From Marivita sp. GX14005 (GTDB lineage: Bacteria > Pseudomonadota > Alphaproteobacteria > Rhodobacterales > Rhodobacteraceae): a stretch of DNA of 64,000 nucleotides. The stretch is from positions 186,001 through 250,000 of the forward strand of contig NZ_JAMCCQ010000001.1 in assembly GCF_023370775.1 (NCBI RefSeq). Reading direction: 5' to 3'. The translations under genes and the position numbers were made by a program. The notes below the pieces were generated by a model. That model worked only from the letters and a program-made list of their open reading frames with translations, was not told the DNA's origin and did no database searches. Shown in pieces: positions 7,235 through 15,070 of this stretch (position 1 is the first letter of the stretch; the number at the start of each line of letters is the position of its first letter).

Positions 7235-8560
7235 CTACCCAGCGGCATCCCGGTGCGGCGCAGCTTCACCATAGGGCACATTCACCCCGCCATAGCGCCG
7301 CACCCGGATATTGCATTGCTCCGCATGACCGACAAAACCCTCTAGCATGCAAAGCCGCGAGCCATAGGCGCCGATCATCGCGGCGGCCTCGTCGGTGGTG
7401 ATCCTCTGGTAGGAATGGGTCTTCAGGAACTTGCCCACCCAGAGCCCGCCGGTATAGCGCCCGGCCTTCTTGGTCGGCAACGTGTGGTTGGTGCCGATCA
7501 CCTTGTCACCATTGCTGACATTGGTGCGCGGTCCGAGGAACAGCGCGCCGTAGCTGGTCATGTTCTCCAGATACCAGTCGTCGCGATCCGTCATCACCTG
7601 CACATGCTCGGAGGCGATGTCATTCGCCACCGCGAGCATCTCGTCATGATCCTTGCACAGGATCACTTCGCCGTAATCCTTCCAAGACACCGATGCCGTC
7701 TCGGCGGTGGGCAGGATTTTCAAAATCCTGTCGACTTCCGCCATCGTTGCCTCGGCCAGCCGGCGCGAATTTGTCACCAGAACAGCCGGAGAATTGTAGC
7801 CATGCTCGGCCTGCCCCAGAAGATCGGTTGCGCAAAGCTCCGCGTCGACTGTTTCGTCGGCGATCACCATTGTCTCCGTCGGGCCGGCGAACAGATCGAT
7901 CCCGACGCGGCCATAAAGCTGTCGCTTTGCCTCGGCGACAAAGGCGTTACCCGGCCCGACCAGCATATGTATAGGCTCGATGCTCTCGGTGCCGAGCGCC
8001 ATCGCACCGACCGCCTGGATGCCCCCCAGCACATAAATCTCATGCGCGCCGCCCAGATGCATTGCCGCAATCACGGCGGGGTTGGGCTTGCCCTGCCAGG
8101 GCGGCGTGCAGGCGACGATGCGCGGCACGCCGGCAACGCTGGCCGTGGCAACGGACATATGCGCCGATGCAACCATCGGGAACTTGCCGCCGGGCACATA
8201 GCAGCCGACCGATTGCACCGGGATGTTCCTGTGGCCCAGAATGACGCCCGGCAGCGTCTCGACCTCGATATCCAGCATGGAATCGCGCTGCGCCTGTGCG
8301 AAATTGCGCACCTGTTCCTGTGCGAACCTGATATCGTCCAACTCGCGCGGCGTCAGCTCGGCCATCAGCGCGTCGATATCCTGCTGGCTCAGGCGGAAAC
8401 TCTCCGGCGTGTAATCGTCGAACTTCGCGGCCAGATCGCGCACGGCGGCATCGCCGCGCGTCTCTATATCGGCGAGGGTCGCCTCGACGACCTCGCGGGT
8501 CTTCGCGTCGTCCTCGGCCCGCTCGGCCTCCGGCTTTCCCCGCTTGAGATACTCGGCCAT
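7235..8560 (-). CDS. HisD-family dehydrogenase, sulfopropanediol 3-dehydrogenase-like
   Basis: A 441-residue Zn- and NAD-dependent dehydrogenase of the histidinol dehydrogenase superfamily. The metal and catalytic residues of HisD are all present at the expected spacing: Gln250 and His253 (LLGQAEHG), Glu318-His319 (SEHV), Asp352 and His358 (GDKVIGTNH) and His412 (EGFVGHAE). It lies in a catabolic module with a LacI regulator and not with his genes. It resembles the HpsN type (2,3-dihydroxypropane-1-sulfonate to sulfolactate) found in roseobacters more than biosynthetic HisD; the true substrate is unproven. The GGGAGA ribosome binding site supports the 8560 start, and a LacI-type operator lies 63-78 nt upstream. 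Confidence 0.8.
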   Translation of the reverse strand: MAEYLKRGKPEAERAEDDAKTREVVEATLADIETRGDAAVRDLAAKFDDYTPESFRLSQQDIDALMAELTPRELDDIRFAQEQVRNFAQAQRDSMLDIEVETLPGVILGHRNIPVQSVGCYVPGGKFPMVASAHMSVATASVAGVPRIVACTPPWQGKPNPAVIAAMHLGGAHEIYVLGGIQAVGAMALGTESIEPIHMLVGPGNAFVAEAKRQLYGRVGIDLFAGPTETMVIADETVDAELCATDLLGQAEHGYNSPAVLVTNSRRLAEATMAEVDRILKILPTAETASVSWKDYGEVILCKDHDEMLAVANDIASEHVQVMTDRDDWYLENMTSYGALFLGPRTNVSNGDKVIGTNHTLPTKKAGRYTGGLWVGKFLKTHSYQRITTDEAAAMIGAYGSRLCMLEGFVGHAEQCNIRVRRYGGVNVPYGEAAPHRDAAG

Positions 8561-8622
8561 CTCGCTCTCCCTGTTGTAGCCCGCTTCAGCATAGCGGGCC
8601 GCCCGGTGCTCTCAAGGGAAAC

Positions 8623-8638
8623 TTGCACACGTTTGCAA
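8623..8638. promoter_or_regulatory. Putative LacI-family operator 2
   Basis: TTGCA-CACGTT-TGCAA: 14 of 16 positions are symmetric and the centre is ACGT, as in many LacI-family sites. It lies upstream of the HisD-family gene and downstream of the hydrolase gene stop. Half-sites and spacing match the site at 6076-6091. Confidence 0.7.
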
Positions 8639-8647
8639 AAACACGCC

Positions 8648-9388
8648 CTAGCCTGAAATATCCCTGATGGAGGCTTCGATAAGATCGAGGCAGGCATCAT
8701 CGGAAAACCGGTGATCCGCACCCTTCACGAATGTCAGCCGCACGTCCGATCCATCGATATGGTCGAGCAAGCGCAACGCGGTCTCGCGGGTGACGGAGCC
8801 ATCCTCGGTGCCTTGAAGCAGCCGGACCGGAAACGGCATCGGCAAAGGCGAGCGCAGGACAAGCCGGTCCCGGCCATCCTCGATCAGCCGCCGCGTGATG
8901 ATGTAGGGCTCGTCATAATCCGATGGCAGCGCAAGTTGCCCTTCATTCATGATCCGCCCGCGTTGCGCGTCCGAGAAATGCGCCCAGAACCCGTCCTCGG
9001 TAAAATCCGGCGCGGCGGCGATACCGACAAAGCCGGCGATCCGGTCAAGCCGCTTGCTCAGCAGGCTGGCGATCCAGCCACCCATCGAAGAGCCGACGAG
9101 GATCACCGGCCCGCTTGTCGCTGCCGCGATCACCGCTTCGGCATCCGCCGCCCAGTCGCCGATGCACCCTTCCTCGAAGGCGCCGCCTGACGCGCCATGC
9201 CCGGAATAGTCGAACCGAAGGAAGGCGCGGCCCTGCCGTTTTGCCCATGCCTCCAGATGTATGGCCTTGGTGCCCTCCATGTCGGATTTGAATCCCGACA
9301 GGAACACCACGCACGGCCCCTGCCCTTCGGTTTTGACATAGGCGAGCCTGCGGCCGCCGGGCCCGTCCAGATGGTCGATTCCACTCAT
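8648..9388 (-). CDS. Alpha/beta hydrolase
   Basis: A 246-residue serine hydrolase. The nucleophile elbow GSSMGG lies near residue 98-103, an oxyanion region (FLSGFKSDMEGTKA) near 30-43, and the acid and His are probably Asp in GTEDGSV and His in GADHRFSD near the C-terminus. The DYSGHGASGG motif resembles ABHD10-like thioesterase/esterases. The substrate is unknown. It lies directly upstream of the LacI module but on the far side of operator 2, so it is probably not part of that regulon. A strong AAGGAG ribosome binding site precedes its ATG. Confidence 0.88.
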   Translation of the reverse strand: MSGIDHLDGPGGRRLAYVKTEGQGPCVVFLSGFKSDMEGTKAIHLEAWAKRQGRAFLRFDYSGHGASGGAFEEGCIGDWAADAEAVIAAATSGPVILVGSSMGGWIASLLSKRLDRIAGFVGIAAAPDFTEDGFWAHFSDAQRGRIMNEGQLALPSDYDEPYIITRRLIEDGRDRLVLRSPLPMPFPVRLLQGTEDGSVTRETALRLLDHIDGSDVRLTFVKGADHRFSDDACLDLIEASIRDISG

Positions 9389-9482
9389 GTCTCATCTCCT
9401 TCCTGCCCCGCGCTATAGCCGTTATGCGCCGCGCGCCCAAGGGCGGGCAAGCTCTTGACACGCCGCGCCCCCGGGAGGAAAA

Positions 9483-9526
9483 GGCGCCCACACACATAAC
9501 CCGCAACCGGGCGTTCCGTGGGCGCC
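9483..9526 (+). promoter_or_regulatory. Stem-loop in the thrS leader
   Basis: GGCGCCCAC (9483-9491) pairs perfectly with GTGGGCGCC (9518-9526). The 26-base interior can form a further CCCG/CGGG stem. The structure ends nine bases before the GAGGAG ribosome binding site of thrS. It could control thrS translation, as the E. coli thrS leader does, or be a terminator-like element of the upstream region. Confidence 0.45.
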
Positions 9527-9548
9527 AAACCGACGAGGAGTATCGGCC

Positions 9549-11528
9549 ATGAGCCAGATTTCCCTGACATTCCCTGACGGCTCTGCGCGCGATTACGACA
9601 AGGGCGTGACCCCTGCCGCCGTCGCCGAGAGCATCTCCAAATCGCTGTCGAAAAAGGCCATATCGGCCAATGTGAACGGCGCGCATTACGATCTGCAATG
9701 GCCGATCAACGAAGACGCGAAAATCGCCATCAACACGATGGCCGATGACGAACCGGCGCTGGAACTGATCCGTCACGATCTTGCGCATATCATGGCCCGC
9801 GCGGTGCAGGAGCTTTGGCCCGACGTGAAAGTCACCATCGGCCCGGTGCGTGATAATGGCTGGTTTTACGATTTCGACCGCGAGGAGCCCTTCACCCCCG
9901 AGAATCTGGGCGCGATCGAGAAGCGGATGAAAGAGATCATCAACACCCGCGATGCCGTGCGCACCGAAGTCTGGTCCCGCGACAAGGCCCGCCAGCACTA
10001 CACCGACACGAACGAGCCCTACAAGATCGAGCTTCTGGACCGGATTCCCGAGGGTGAGGACATCCGCATGTATTGGCATGGCGACTGGATGGATCTCTGC
10101 CGCGGCCCGCATCTGGCGCATACCGGGCAGGTGCCCGCCGATGCGTTCAAGCTGATGAACGTCTCCGCCGCCTATTTCCTTGGCGACAATTCGCGCCCGA
10201 TGCTCCAGCGGATCTATGGCGTGGCGTTCAAGAACCGCGACGATCTGAAAAAATACCTGACCTTCCTCGAAGAAGCCGAAAAGCGCGACCACCGCCGTCT
10301 TGGCCGCGAGATGGACCTGTTCCACATGCAGGAGGAAGCCCCCGGTCAGGTGTTCTGGCATCCGAACGGCTGGACCATCTACACCGCGCTTCAGGACTAC
10401 ATGCGCCGCAAGCAACGCGCCGGTGGCTACCGCGAGATCAACACGCCACAGGTGGTGGACCGCAAACTGTGGGAGGCGTCGGGGCACTGGGAGAAATACC
10501 AGCACCACATGTTCATCGTCGAGGTGGACGAGAGCCGCGACGGCGAGACCGATGATGCCAGCGCGAAGAACAGCGATCACACCCGCATCAATGCGCTCAA
10601 GCCGATGAACTGCCCCTGCCATGTGCAGGTGTTCAACCAGGGTCTGAAATCCTATCGAGACCTGCCGCTGCGGCTGGCCGAATTCGGCTCCTGCGCCCGG
10701 TTCGAGCCGTCGGGCGCGCTGCACGGCATCATGCGCGTGCGCGGCTTCACGCAGGACGATGCGCATATCTTCTGCACCGAGGACCAGATTCAGGAGGAAT
10801 GCGCCCGCTTCATCGACTTTCTGGCCAATGTCTACAAGGAACTCGGCTTCGACGATTTCGAGATCCGGTTTGCCACCCGCCCGGAAAAGCGGGTTGGCTC
10901 TGACGAAAGCTGGGATCACGTCGAAGGCGCGCTGGAAAACGCGATCAAGGCGGTCGGGCGCGACTATGTGCTGGAGCCGGGCGATGGCGCGTTCTACGGC
11001 CCGAAGCTCGATTTCTACCTCACCGATGCCATCGGCCGCGTCTGGCAATGCGGCACCTTCCAGGTCGATCCGAACCTGCCCGAACGGCTCGGCGCGAGCT
11101 ATATAGGGCAGGATGGGGATCGTCACCGGCCCTATATGCTGCACCGCGCCTGTCTCGGCTCTTTCGAGCGGTTCATCGGCATCCTGATTGAGAATTGGGA
11201 AGGCAAACTGCCCTTTTGGCTCGCGCCGCGTCAGGTTGTGGTGGCGTCCATCGTCTCCGAGGCGGACGATTACGTTCACGAGGTCGTCGCCGCACTGCAG
11301 GCGCAGGGCGTTCGGGCCGAGGCCGATACGCGTAACGAGAAGATCAATTACAAGGTGCGCGAACACAGCGTCGCCAAGGTGCCGGTGATCCTGGCCATCG
11401 GCCATCGCGAGGTCGAGGACCGGACGGTGACGGTGCGCCGATTGGGCGACAAGCGCACCGGGGTGAAGGCGCTCGATGAGGTGGTCCAAAGCCTCGGCAT
11501 CGACGCAACGCCGCCCGACCTGCGTTGA
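9549..11528 (+). CDS. thrS: Threonyl-tRNA synthetase
   Basis: Charges tRNA-Thr in the cytoplasm. The 659 residues include a TGS domain (about 1-65), the editing domain with the HxxxH motif ([11 protein letters not shown], near residue 77), a class II catalytic core with the zinc ligand Cys in [12 protein letters not shown] and His in [14 protein letters not shown], and a C-terminal anticodon-binding domain (from about 560). Slightly longer than E. coli ThrRS because of a short insertion rich in Asp/Asn near residues 320-345. The start is supported by GAGGAG eight bases upstream. Confidence 0.97.
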   Translation: MSQISLTFPDGSARDYDKGVTPAAVAESISKSLSKKAISANVNGAHYDLQWPINEDAKIAINTMADDEPALELIRHDLAHIMARAVQELWPDVKVTIGPVRDNGWFYDFDREEPFTPENLGAIEKRMKEIINTRDAVRTEVWSRDKARQHYTDTNEPYKIELLDRIPEGEDIRMYWHGDWMDLCRGPHLAHTGQVPADAFKLMNVSAAYFLGDNSRPMLQRIYGVAFKNRDDLKKYLTFLEEAEKRDHRRLGREMDLFHMQEEAPGQVFWHPNGWTIYTALQDYMRRKQRAGGYREINTPQVVDRKLWEASGHWEKYQHHMFIVEVDESRDGETDDASAKNSDHTRINALKPMNCPCHVQVFNQGLKSYRDLPLRLAEFGSCARFEPSGALHGIMRVRGFTQDDAHIFCTEDQIQEECARFIDFLANVYKELGFDDFEIRFATRPEKRVGSDESWDHVEGALENAIKAVGRDYVLEPGDGAFYGPKLDFYLTDAIGRVWQCGTFQVDPNLPERLGASYIGQDGDRHRPYMLHRACLGSFERFIGILIENWEGKLPFWLAPRQVVVASIVSEADDYVHEVVAALQAQGVRAEADTRNEKINYKVREHSVAKVPVILAIGHREVEDRTVTVRRLGDKRTGVKALDEVVQSLGIDATPPDLR

Positions 11529-11557
11529 TGAATTCGGGTCGCGCCGGTGGGGTGCGG

Positions 11558-11575
11558 CCCCCGCCCATTCGGGGG
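11558..11575 (+). terminator. Possible thrS terminator
   Basis: CCCCCG-CCCATT-CGGGGG followed by ATTTG, 30 bases after the thrS stop. The stem is short but GC-only; the following T-tract is weak. Confidence 0.4.
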
Positions 11576-11646
11576 ATTTGCAGCGCAAACGGTTTGGCGC
11601 GATACTGCTGCGCGACGGATATCATTGTGCAAAGGATGCAACCAAG

Positions 11647-11943
11647 GTGATTTCGCGTTTTCTGATCTCGGCCGCCGCGCTGTCGCTCCTCGGCGCCGCA
11701 CCGCAGCCTGCGTATGCCCAGGCGAAGGAAAAATGCTATGGTGTCGTCCTCGCCGGCGAGAATGACGGGTTGAGCGATCCCGAGCGCAACAAGGCCGGTA
11801 GCGCGACCGTCGACTACCAAGGCAATGCCTGGGTTCTCGTCGATGCCGATCGGTGTTTGTCGATCACCCTGCCTCCTATGGCAGACGGAACCCCGCGTCG
11901 CGGTGCTCTGGAGCCGCTCGATCGGGACCGGCCCGAGGATTGA
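11647..11943 (+). CDS. DUF2282 (bufferin BufA1-like) small secreted protein, degenerate
   Basis: A 98-residue exported protein if translation starts at the GTG at 11647, which gives a clean signal peptide ([20 protein letters not shown], then PAYA) cleaved before QAKEKCYG. The mature region matches the DUF2282 pattern: EKCYGVxLAGENDx, then [14 protein letters not shown], then a late Cys (DRCLSI). Standard DUF2282/bufferin precursors have four conserved cysteines; here the middle two positions are replaced (END-G instead of NDC, NKAG instead of xCAG), leaving only the outer pair. There is also a charged tail of about 25 residues. No DUF692 (BufB) or DUF2063 (BufC) gene is adjacent. Function is unknown. 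Confidence 0.7.
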   Translation: MISRFLISAAALSLLGAAPQPAYAQAKEKCYGVVLAGENDGLSDPERNKAGSATVDYQGNAWVLVDADRCLSITLPPMADGTPRRGALEPLDRDRPED

Positions 11944-12008
11944 CCCTTGCAGGCCGCCGCGGAGGGCTTACCTGTCTTCCAAGGGCTGGTTCGAGGGGCA
12001 AGCAATAC

Positions 12009-12749
12009 ATGACCGACCGCACGATCTTTCGCTTAAGCGGCAATGACACACGCGAATTCCTGCAGGGCATCGTTACGAACGACGTTTCCAGGCTGGACGC
12101 AGGGCTTGTCTATGCCGCGCTTCTGACGCCGCAAGGCAAGTATCGTGCGGATTTCTTCCTCGTGCCGGACGGTGACGGCGTTCTGCTCGATGTGGCAACG
12201 CCCCTCGCGGCCGGACTGAAACAGGCGCTTTCAATGTACAAGCTCCGCTCCGCTGTCGAAATAGAGGACACCGATATCGCGGTCACGCGCGGGCTTGGCA
12301 CACCGCCCGGAGGTGCGTTTGCCGACCCGCGTGATGCGGCTCTGGGCTGGCGCGGATATGAAGGCCAGCCCGGCGATAAGGATGTCGACTGGGACGCCGT
12401 TCGCGTCGATGCCATCGTGCCGGAAAGCGGGATTGAACTGACGCCTGACAGCTTCATTCTCGAAATGGGGTTCGAGCGTTTGAACGGTGTGGATTTTCGC
12501 AAGGGATGTTTCGTCGGACAGGAAATCGTGGCGCGCATGAAGCACAAGACCGAACTGCGCAAGGGGCTTGCACAGGTCTCTGTCTCGCAGCAGGTGCCAG
12601 TCGGCACCGAGATACTGTCGGGCGAAAAACCTGCCGGTACGCTTTACACGCAGGCAGGCGATAAGGGTCTGGCCTATCTGCGCTTCGATCGTGCGGAGGG
12701 CGGCATAACGGCGGGCGACGCGGCCGTCATGCTGATTTCGAAAGGTTAG
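12009..12749 (+). CDS. ygfZ: Folate-binding Fe-S cluster protein YgfZ
   Basis: A 246-residue member of the YgfZ/GcvT family that supports repair or assembly of Fe-S enzymes using a folate. The signature KGCFVGQE is present (about residues 163-170) and the N-terminal [10 protein letters not shown] is typical. The ATG at 12009 is preceded by GAGGGG and gives the family length; the longer open frame upstream is not supported. Its stop overlaps the efp stop on the other strand by three bases, so the two genes converge with no spacer. Confidence 0.92.
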   Translation: MTDRTIFRLSGNDTREFLQGIVTNDVSRLDAGLVYAALLTPQGKYRADFFLVPDGDGVLLDVATPLAAGLKQALSMYKLRSAVEIEDTDIAVTRGLGTPPGGAFADPRDAALGWRGYEGQPGDKDVDWDAVRVDAIVPESGIELTPDSFILEMGFERLNGVDFRKGCFVGQEIVARMKHKTELRKGLAQVSVSQQVPVGTEILSGEKPAGTLYTQAGDKGLAYLRFDRAEGGITAGDAAVMLISKG

Positions 12750-13309
12750 GCGCGCTCTGCGTATTCCATCGTTTCGGTGTTCACCACGATCATCTCGTCC
12801 TGCCCCACAAAGGGCGGCACCATCACCTTGACCCCGTTATCGAGGATCGCCGGCTTGAAGCTGTTGGCCGCTGTCTGGCCTTTGACGACCGGTTCGGTCT
12901 CCGTCACCTGACAGGTCACTTTCTGTGGCAGTGTGGCGTTCAGCGCCTCGGACTCATGGAACTCCACCACGATGGTCATGCCGTCCTGCAGGAACGGGCG
13001 GCGGTCGCCGAGGATGTCGGCGGGCAATTCGACCTGATCGTAGGTTTCGGTATCCATGAACACCAGCATCCCGTCACTTTCGTAAAGGAACTGCATGTCC
13101 TTCTGTTCGAGCCGCACCCGCTCGACCTTGTCGGCGGAGCGGAAGCGCTCGTTCAGCTTGGAGCCGTTGCGCAGGTTTTTCATTTCGACCTGAGCAAAGG
13201 CGCCGCCTTTACCGGGCTTTACATGGTCGGCTTTCACCGCAACCCACAAACCGCCATTGTGTTCAAGGACGTTTCCGGGGCGAATTTCGTTTCCGTTGAT
13301 CTTGGGCAT
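12746..13309 (-). CDS. efp: Translation elongation factor P
   Basis: Binds between the P and E sites and relieves stalling at polyproline stretches. The 187 residues contain the KOW-like domain I with the loop [10 protein letters not shown] carrying the modifiable Lys position near residue 34, then two OB domains ending in [13 protein letters not shown] start at the ATG at 13309 ([19 protein letters not shown]); the 30 extra codons upstream are not conserved-looking. A modification gene such as epmA is not in the window. Confidence 0.96.
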   Translation of the reverse strand: MPKINGNEIRPGNVLEHNGGLWVAVKADHVKPGKGGAFAQVEMKNLRNGSKLNERFRSADKVERVRLEQKDMQFLYESDGMLVFMDTETYDQVELPADILGDRRPFLQDGMTIVVEFHESEALNATLPQKVTCQVTETEPVVKGQTAANSFKPAILDNGVKVMVPPFVGQDEMIVVNTETMEYAERA

Positions 13310-13523
13310 GGCAAATCTTTGACAAAAGGTTGATGGGGATTTGGCCGACCCTATATCTGGGTGATGAGTGCCTGTCCAGACGACCATATCTCGTGGCAAT
13401 ATCGCCCCAAGCCATGCGCAGCGCGCATGGATGGTATGCTGACATGGTGTATCCGAATCGAAGGAATTACGCCATAACGAGCCTCACGCCGGAAAGACAA
13501 GAGCAATAATCACAGGACGAGTC

Positions 13524-13847
13524 ATGAAGGATTTCGTTGACGGTACCGCCTTCAACGCAGAGCAAGGCAATCGCGCACGCAAGTTGTTTGCGGCGGTGGT
13601 TCTTGCTGCATTGGATGACGCAATTGCCGATGACAAGAAATACGGCAACGGGCCCGAACAGATCGCCCGTTGGGCGCGCTCGCGGGATGGCCGCGAGGTT
13701 CTCAGCTGCGCCGGGATCGATCCGAACGAACGGGTTGTCGCCGGGCTGATGGAATTCGTGGGTAAGGGTGTGCGCACGTCCGTCGCGCTCTCGCGCGAGG
13801 AAAGCGAGCGTCGCAACGCCGCGGCACAGCAGGCCGAAGCCGCCTGA
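13524..13847 (+). CDS. Conserved small protein, DUF6280-like
   Basis: A 107-residue soluble, helix-rich protein with no signal peptide. It starts MKDFVDGTAFNAEQGNRARK and ends in an Ala/Glu-rich tail. I recognise it as the type annotated DUF6280 in Rhodobacterales; no reaction is known. Its ribosome binding site is weak (AGGACGAG). It is monocistronic: divergent from efp, convergent with the PopZ-like gene, and followed by a strong bidirectional hairpin. Confidence 0.75.
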   Translation: MKDFVDGTAFNAEQGNRARKLFAAVVLAALDDAIADDKKYGNGPEQIARWARSRDGREVLSCAGIDPNERVVAGLMEFVGKGVRTSVALSREESERRNAAAQQAEAA

Positions 13848-13861
13848 ATACGACAAGACTG

Positions 13862-13919
13862 CCAATATGCAAAGAACGCGTCCTGATCCGGGCGCGTTCT
13901 TTGCATTTCTGCATATTGG
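13862..13919. terminator. Bidirectional terminator with nested arms
   Basis: A 14-bp perfect stem ATGCAAAGAACGCG (13867-13880) and its complement (13893-13906), loop TCCTGATCCGGG. An outer pair CCAATATGC (13862-13870) and GCATATTGG (13911-13919) competes with the base of that stem. It lies between two convergent genes and probably terminates both. Confidence 0.8.
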
Positions 13920-13969
13920 TTCGGAATCTGGACCGCTAGACCCTTAGCCAGCGCGGGCTCGGCCGGTCT

Positions 13970-15001
13970 TCAATCCAGTTCCTGGGCAATCAACATTCGA
14001 TGAATTTCCCGGCGCACAAGTTTGCGTACATTTCGAGTGATCCGCTCGCCAAGCGTGCCCTGCAGTTCCTGACGCACGATATCGCTCACCAATGCGCGGA
14101 GTTGTGCCTCGTCGATCGGAAGCGATCCGATCTGCGACTCATCGCAAGGCTGATCTGCACCGCGCTCCTCAACGTCAGACGTCCCCGCCTCGGCTTCAGT
14201 CTCATCGAGCGGCGACATGGTATTGACGGGCGCCTGATGAGTTTCGCCAATGTCTTGCTCGGGTTCGGGCCATGTTCCCTGCGGATGCACCACGTTCGAT
14301 GGCGAAGGCTCCGCTGCCTCTTCCGGCACCTCGACAAACGGCGCGGTCTCGGACCAATCCATCGGATCGGAGGGCATGGGCGCTGTGTCGTCCACCGCGC
14401 TTTCGCGTTCTTCCTCAAATTCGCCGCTATCGCGCGCGACAAGACGGCCCAGCGCGGCGACCTTGTCCTCCAGACTGAGCGGCGGCCAGGGCGGCGCGTC
14501 CTGCACGGCTATCTCGGCGGTATCCGAAGCCTCGTCAGTAGCAGCATCGCTTTCTTGCGCATTATCCTCAGCCTGCTCGTCGGGCGCCTCTGTTTCCGGC
14601 CCCGCGTCATGCGACGTGAGCACGGCGGCGACCTCTTCTTCTACAAGCCGCGCCAGACCCAGCTTATCGCTCGCCCCGGCCTCGTCCGACCGATCCTGGT
14701 GGGGCGCATCCTCCGCGTCGGGGAAACTGTGCTCGACGTCACCGAATTCGGACAGACGCGCGTTTTTCGGTAAATCCTCAATCGGTTTCGGCGCAGCCTC
14801 ACGGACCGGCTCGGTCAGCAGCACTGGATCGCGCCCCCGGTCCGCCGGTTCGTCAACGCGCTGCGCTGGCGTGAGAACGAGCTTGTCGGGCTCTTCCGAG
14901 GGCTTGCGTGCCGGCGGCATGGCGCGCGCTTCCTCGGCCACGAGCTTGCGAATGGACGACAGAACGTCCTCGATTTCCACGCTTGTCACGGGATCAGACA
15001 T
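13970..15001 (-). CDS. popZ: PopZ-like polar organising protein (DUF2497-type)
   Basis: A 343-residue protein with PopZ architecture: a short N-terminal helix (residues 8-24, VEIEDVLSSIRKLVAEE, resembling the EEILASIRRII motif of PopZ), a long acidic, Pro/Glu/Asp-rich and probably disordered linker (about 30-295), and a conserved helical C-terminus (ALVSDIVRQELQ, then ITRNVRKLVRREIHRML) expected to oligomerise. PopZ forms a polar condensate that anchors ParB-parS and cell-cycle proteins. Synteny supports the call: methyltransferase, tolC and then popZ is the order recalled for other alphaproteobacteria. The linker gives no homology help, so the assignment rests on ends and context. Confidence 0.65.
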   Translation of the reverse strand: MSDPVTSVEIEDVLSSIRKLVAEEARAMPPARKPSEEPDKLVLTPAQRVDEPADRGRDPVLLTEPVREAAPKPIEDLPKNARLSEFGDVEHSFPDAEDAPHQDRSDEAGASDKLGLARLVEEEVAAVLTSHDAGPETEAPDEQAEDNAQESDAATDEASDTAEIAVQDAPPWPPLSLEDKVAALGRLVARDSGEFEEERESAVDDTAPMPSDPMDWSETAPFVEVPEEAAEPSPSNVVHPQGTWPEPEQDIGETHQAPVNTMSPLDETEAEAGTSDVEERGADQPCDESQIGSLPIDEAQLRALVSDIVRQELQGTLGERITRNVRKLVRREIHRMLIAQELD

Positions 15002-15070
15002 GGCTCACCACTGCTACCTCGTGTTCAGAGTAGCGGCCATCGGCCAATCGCACAACAGATAGCGAAAATC

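Noticed and set aside
7235-8560. Naming the HisD-family gene hisD (histidine biosynthesis)
   Set aside because: No his genes nearby, LacI-controlled module, and sequence closer to the HpsN type by eye.
9045-11588. An 847-codon minus-strand frame covering thrS and part of the hydrolase
   Set aside because: Antisense to the unmistakable thrS gene; composition is that of a shadow frame.
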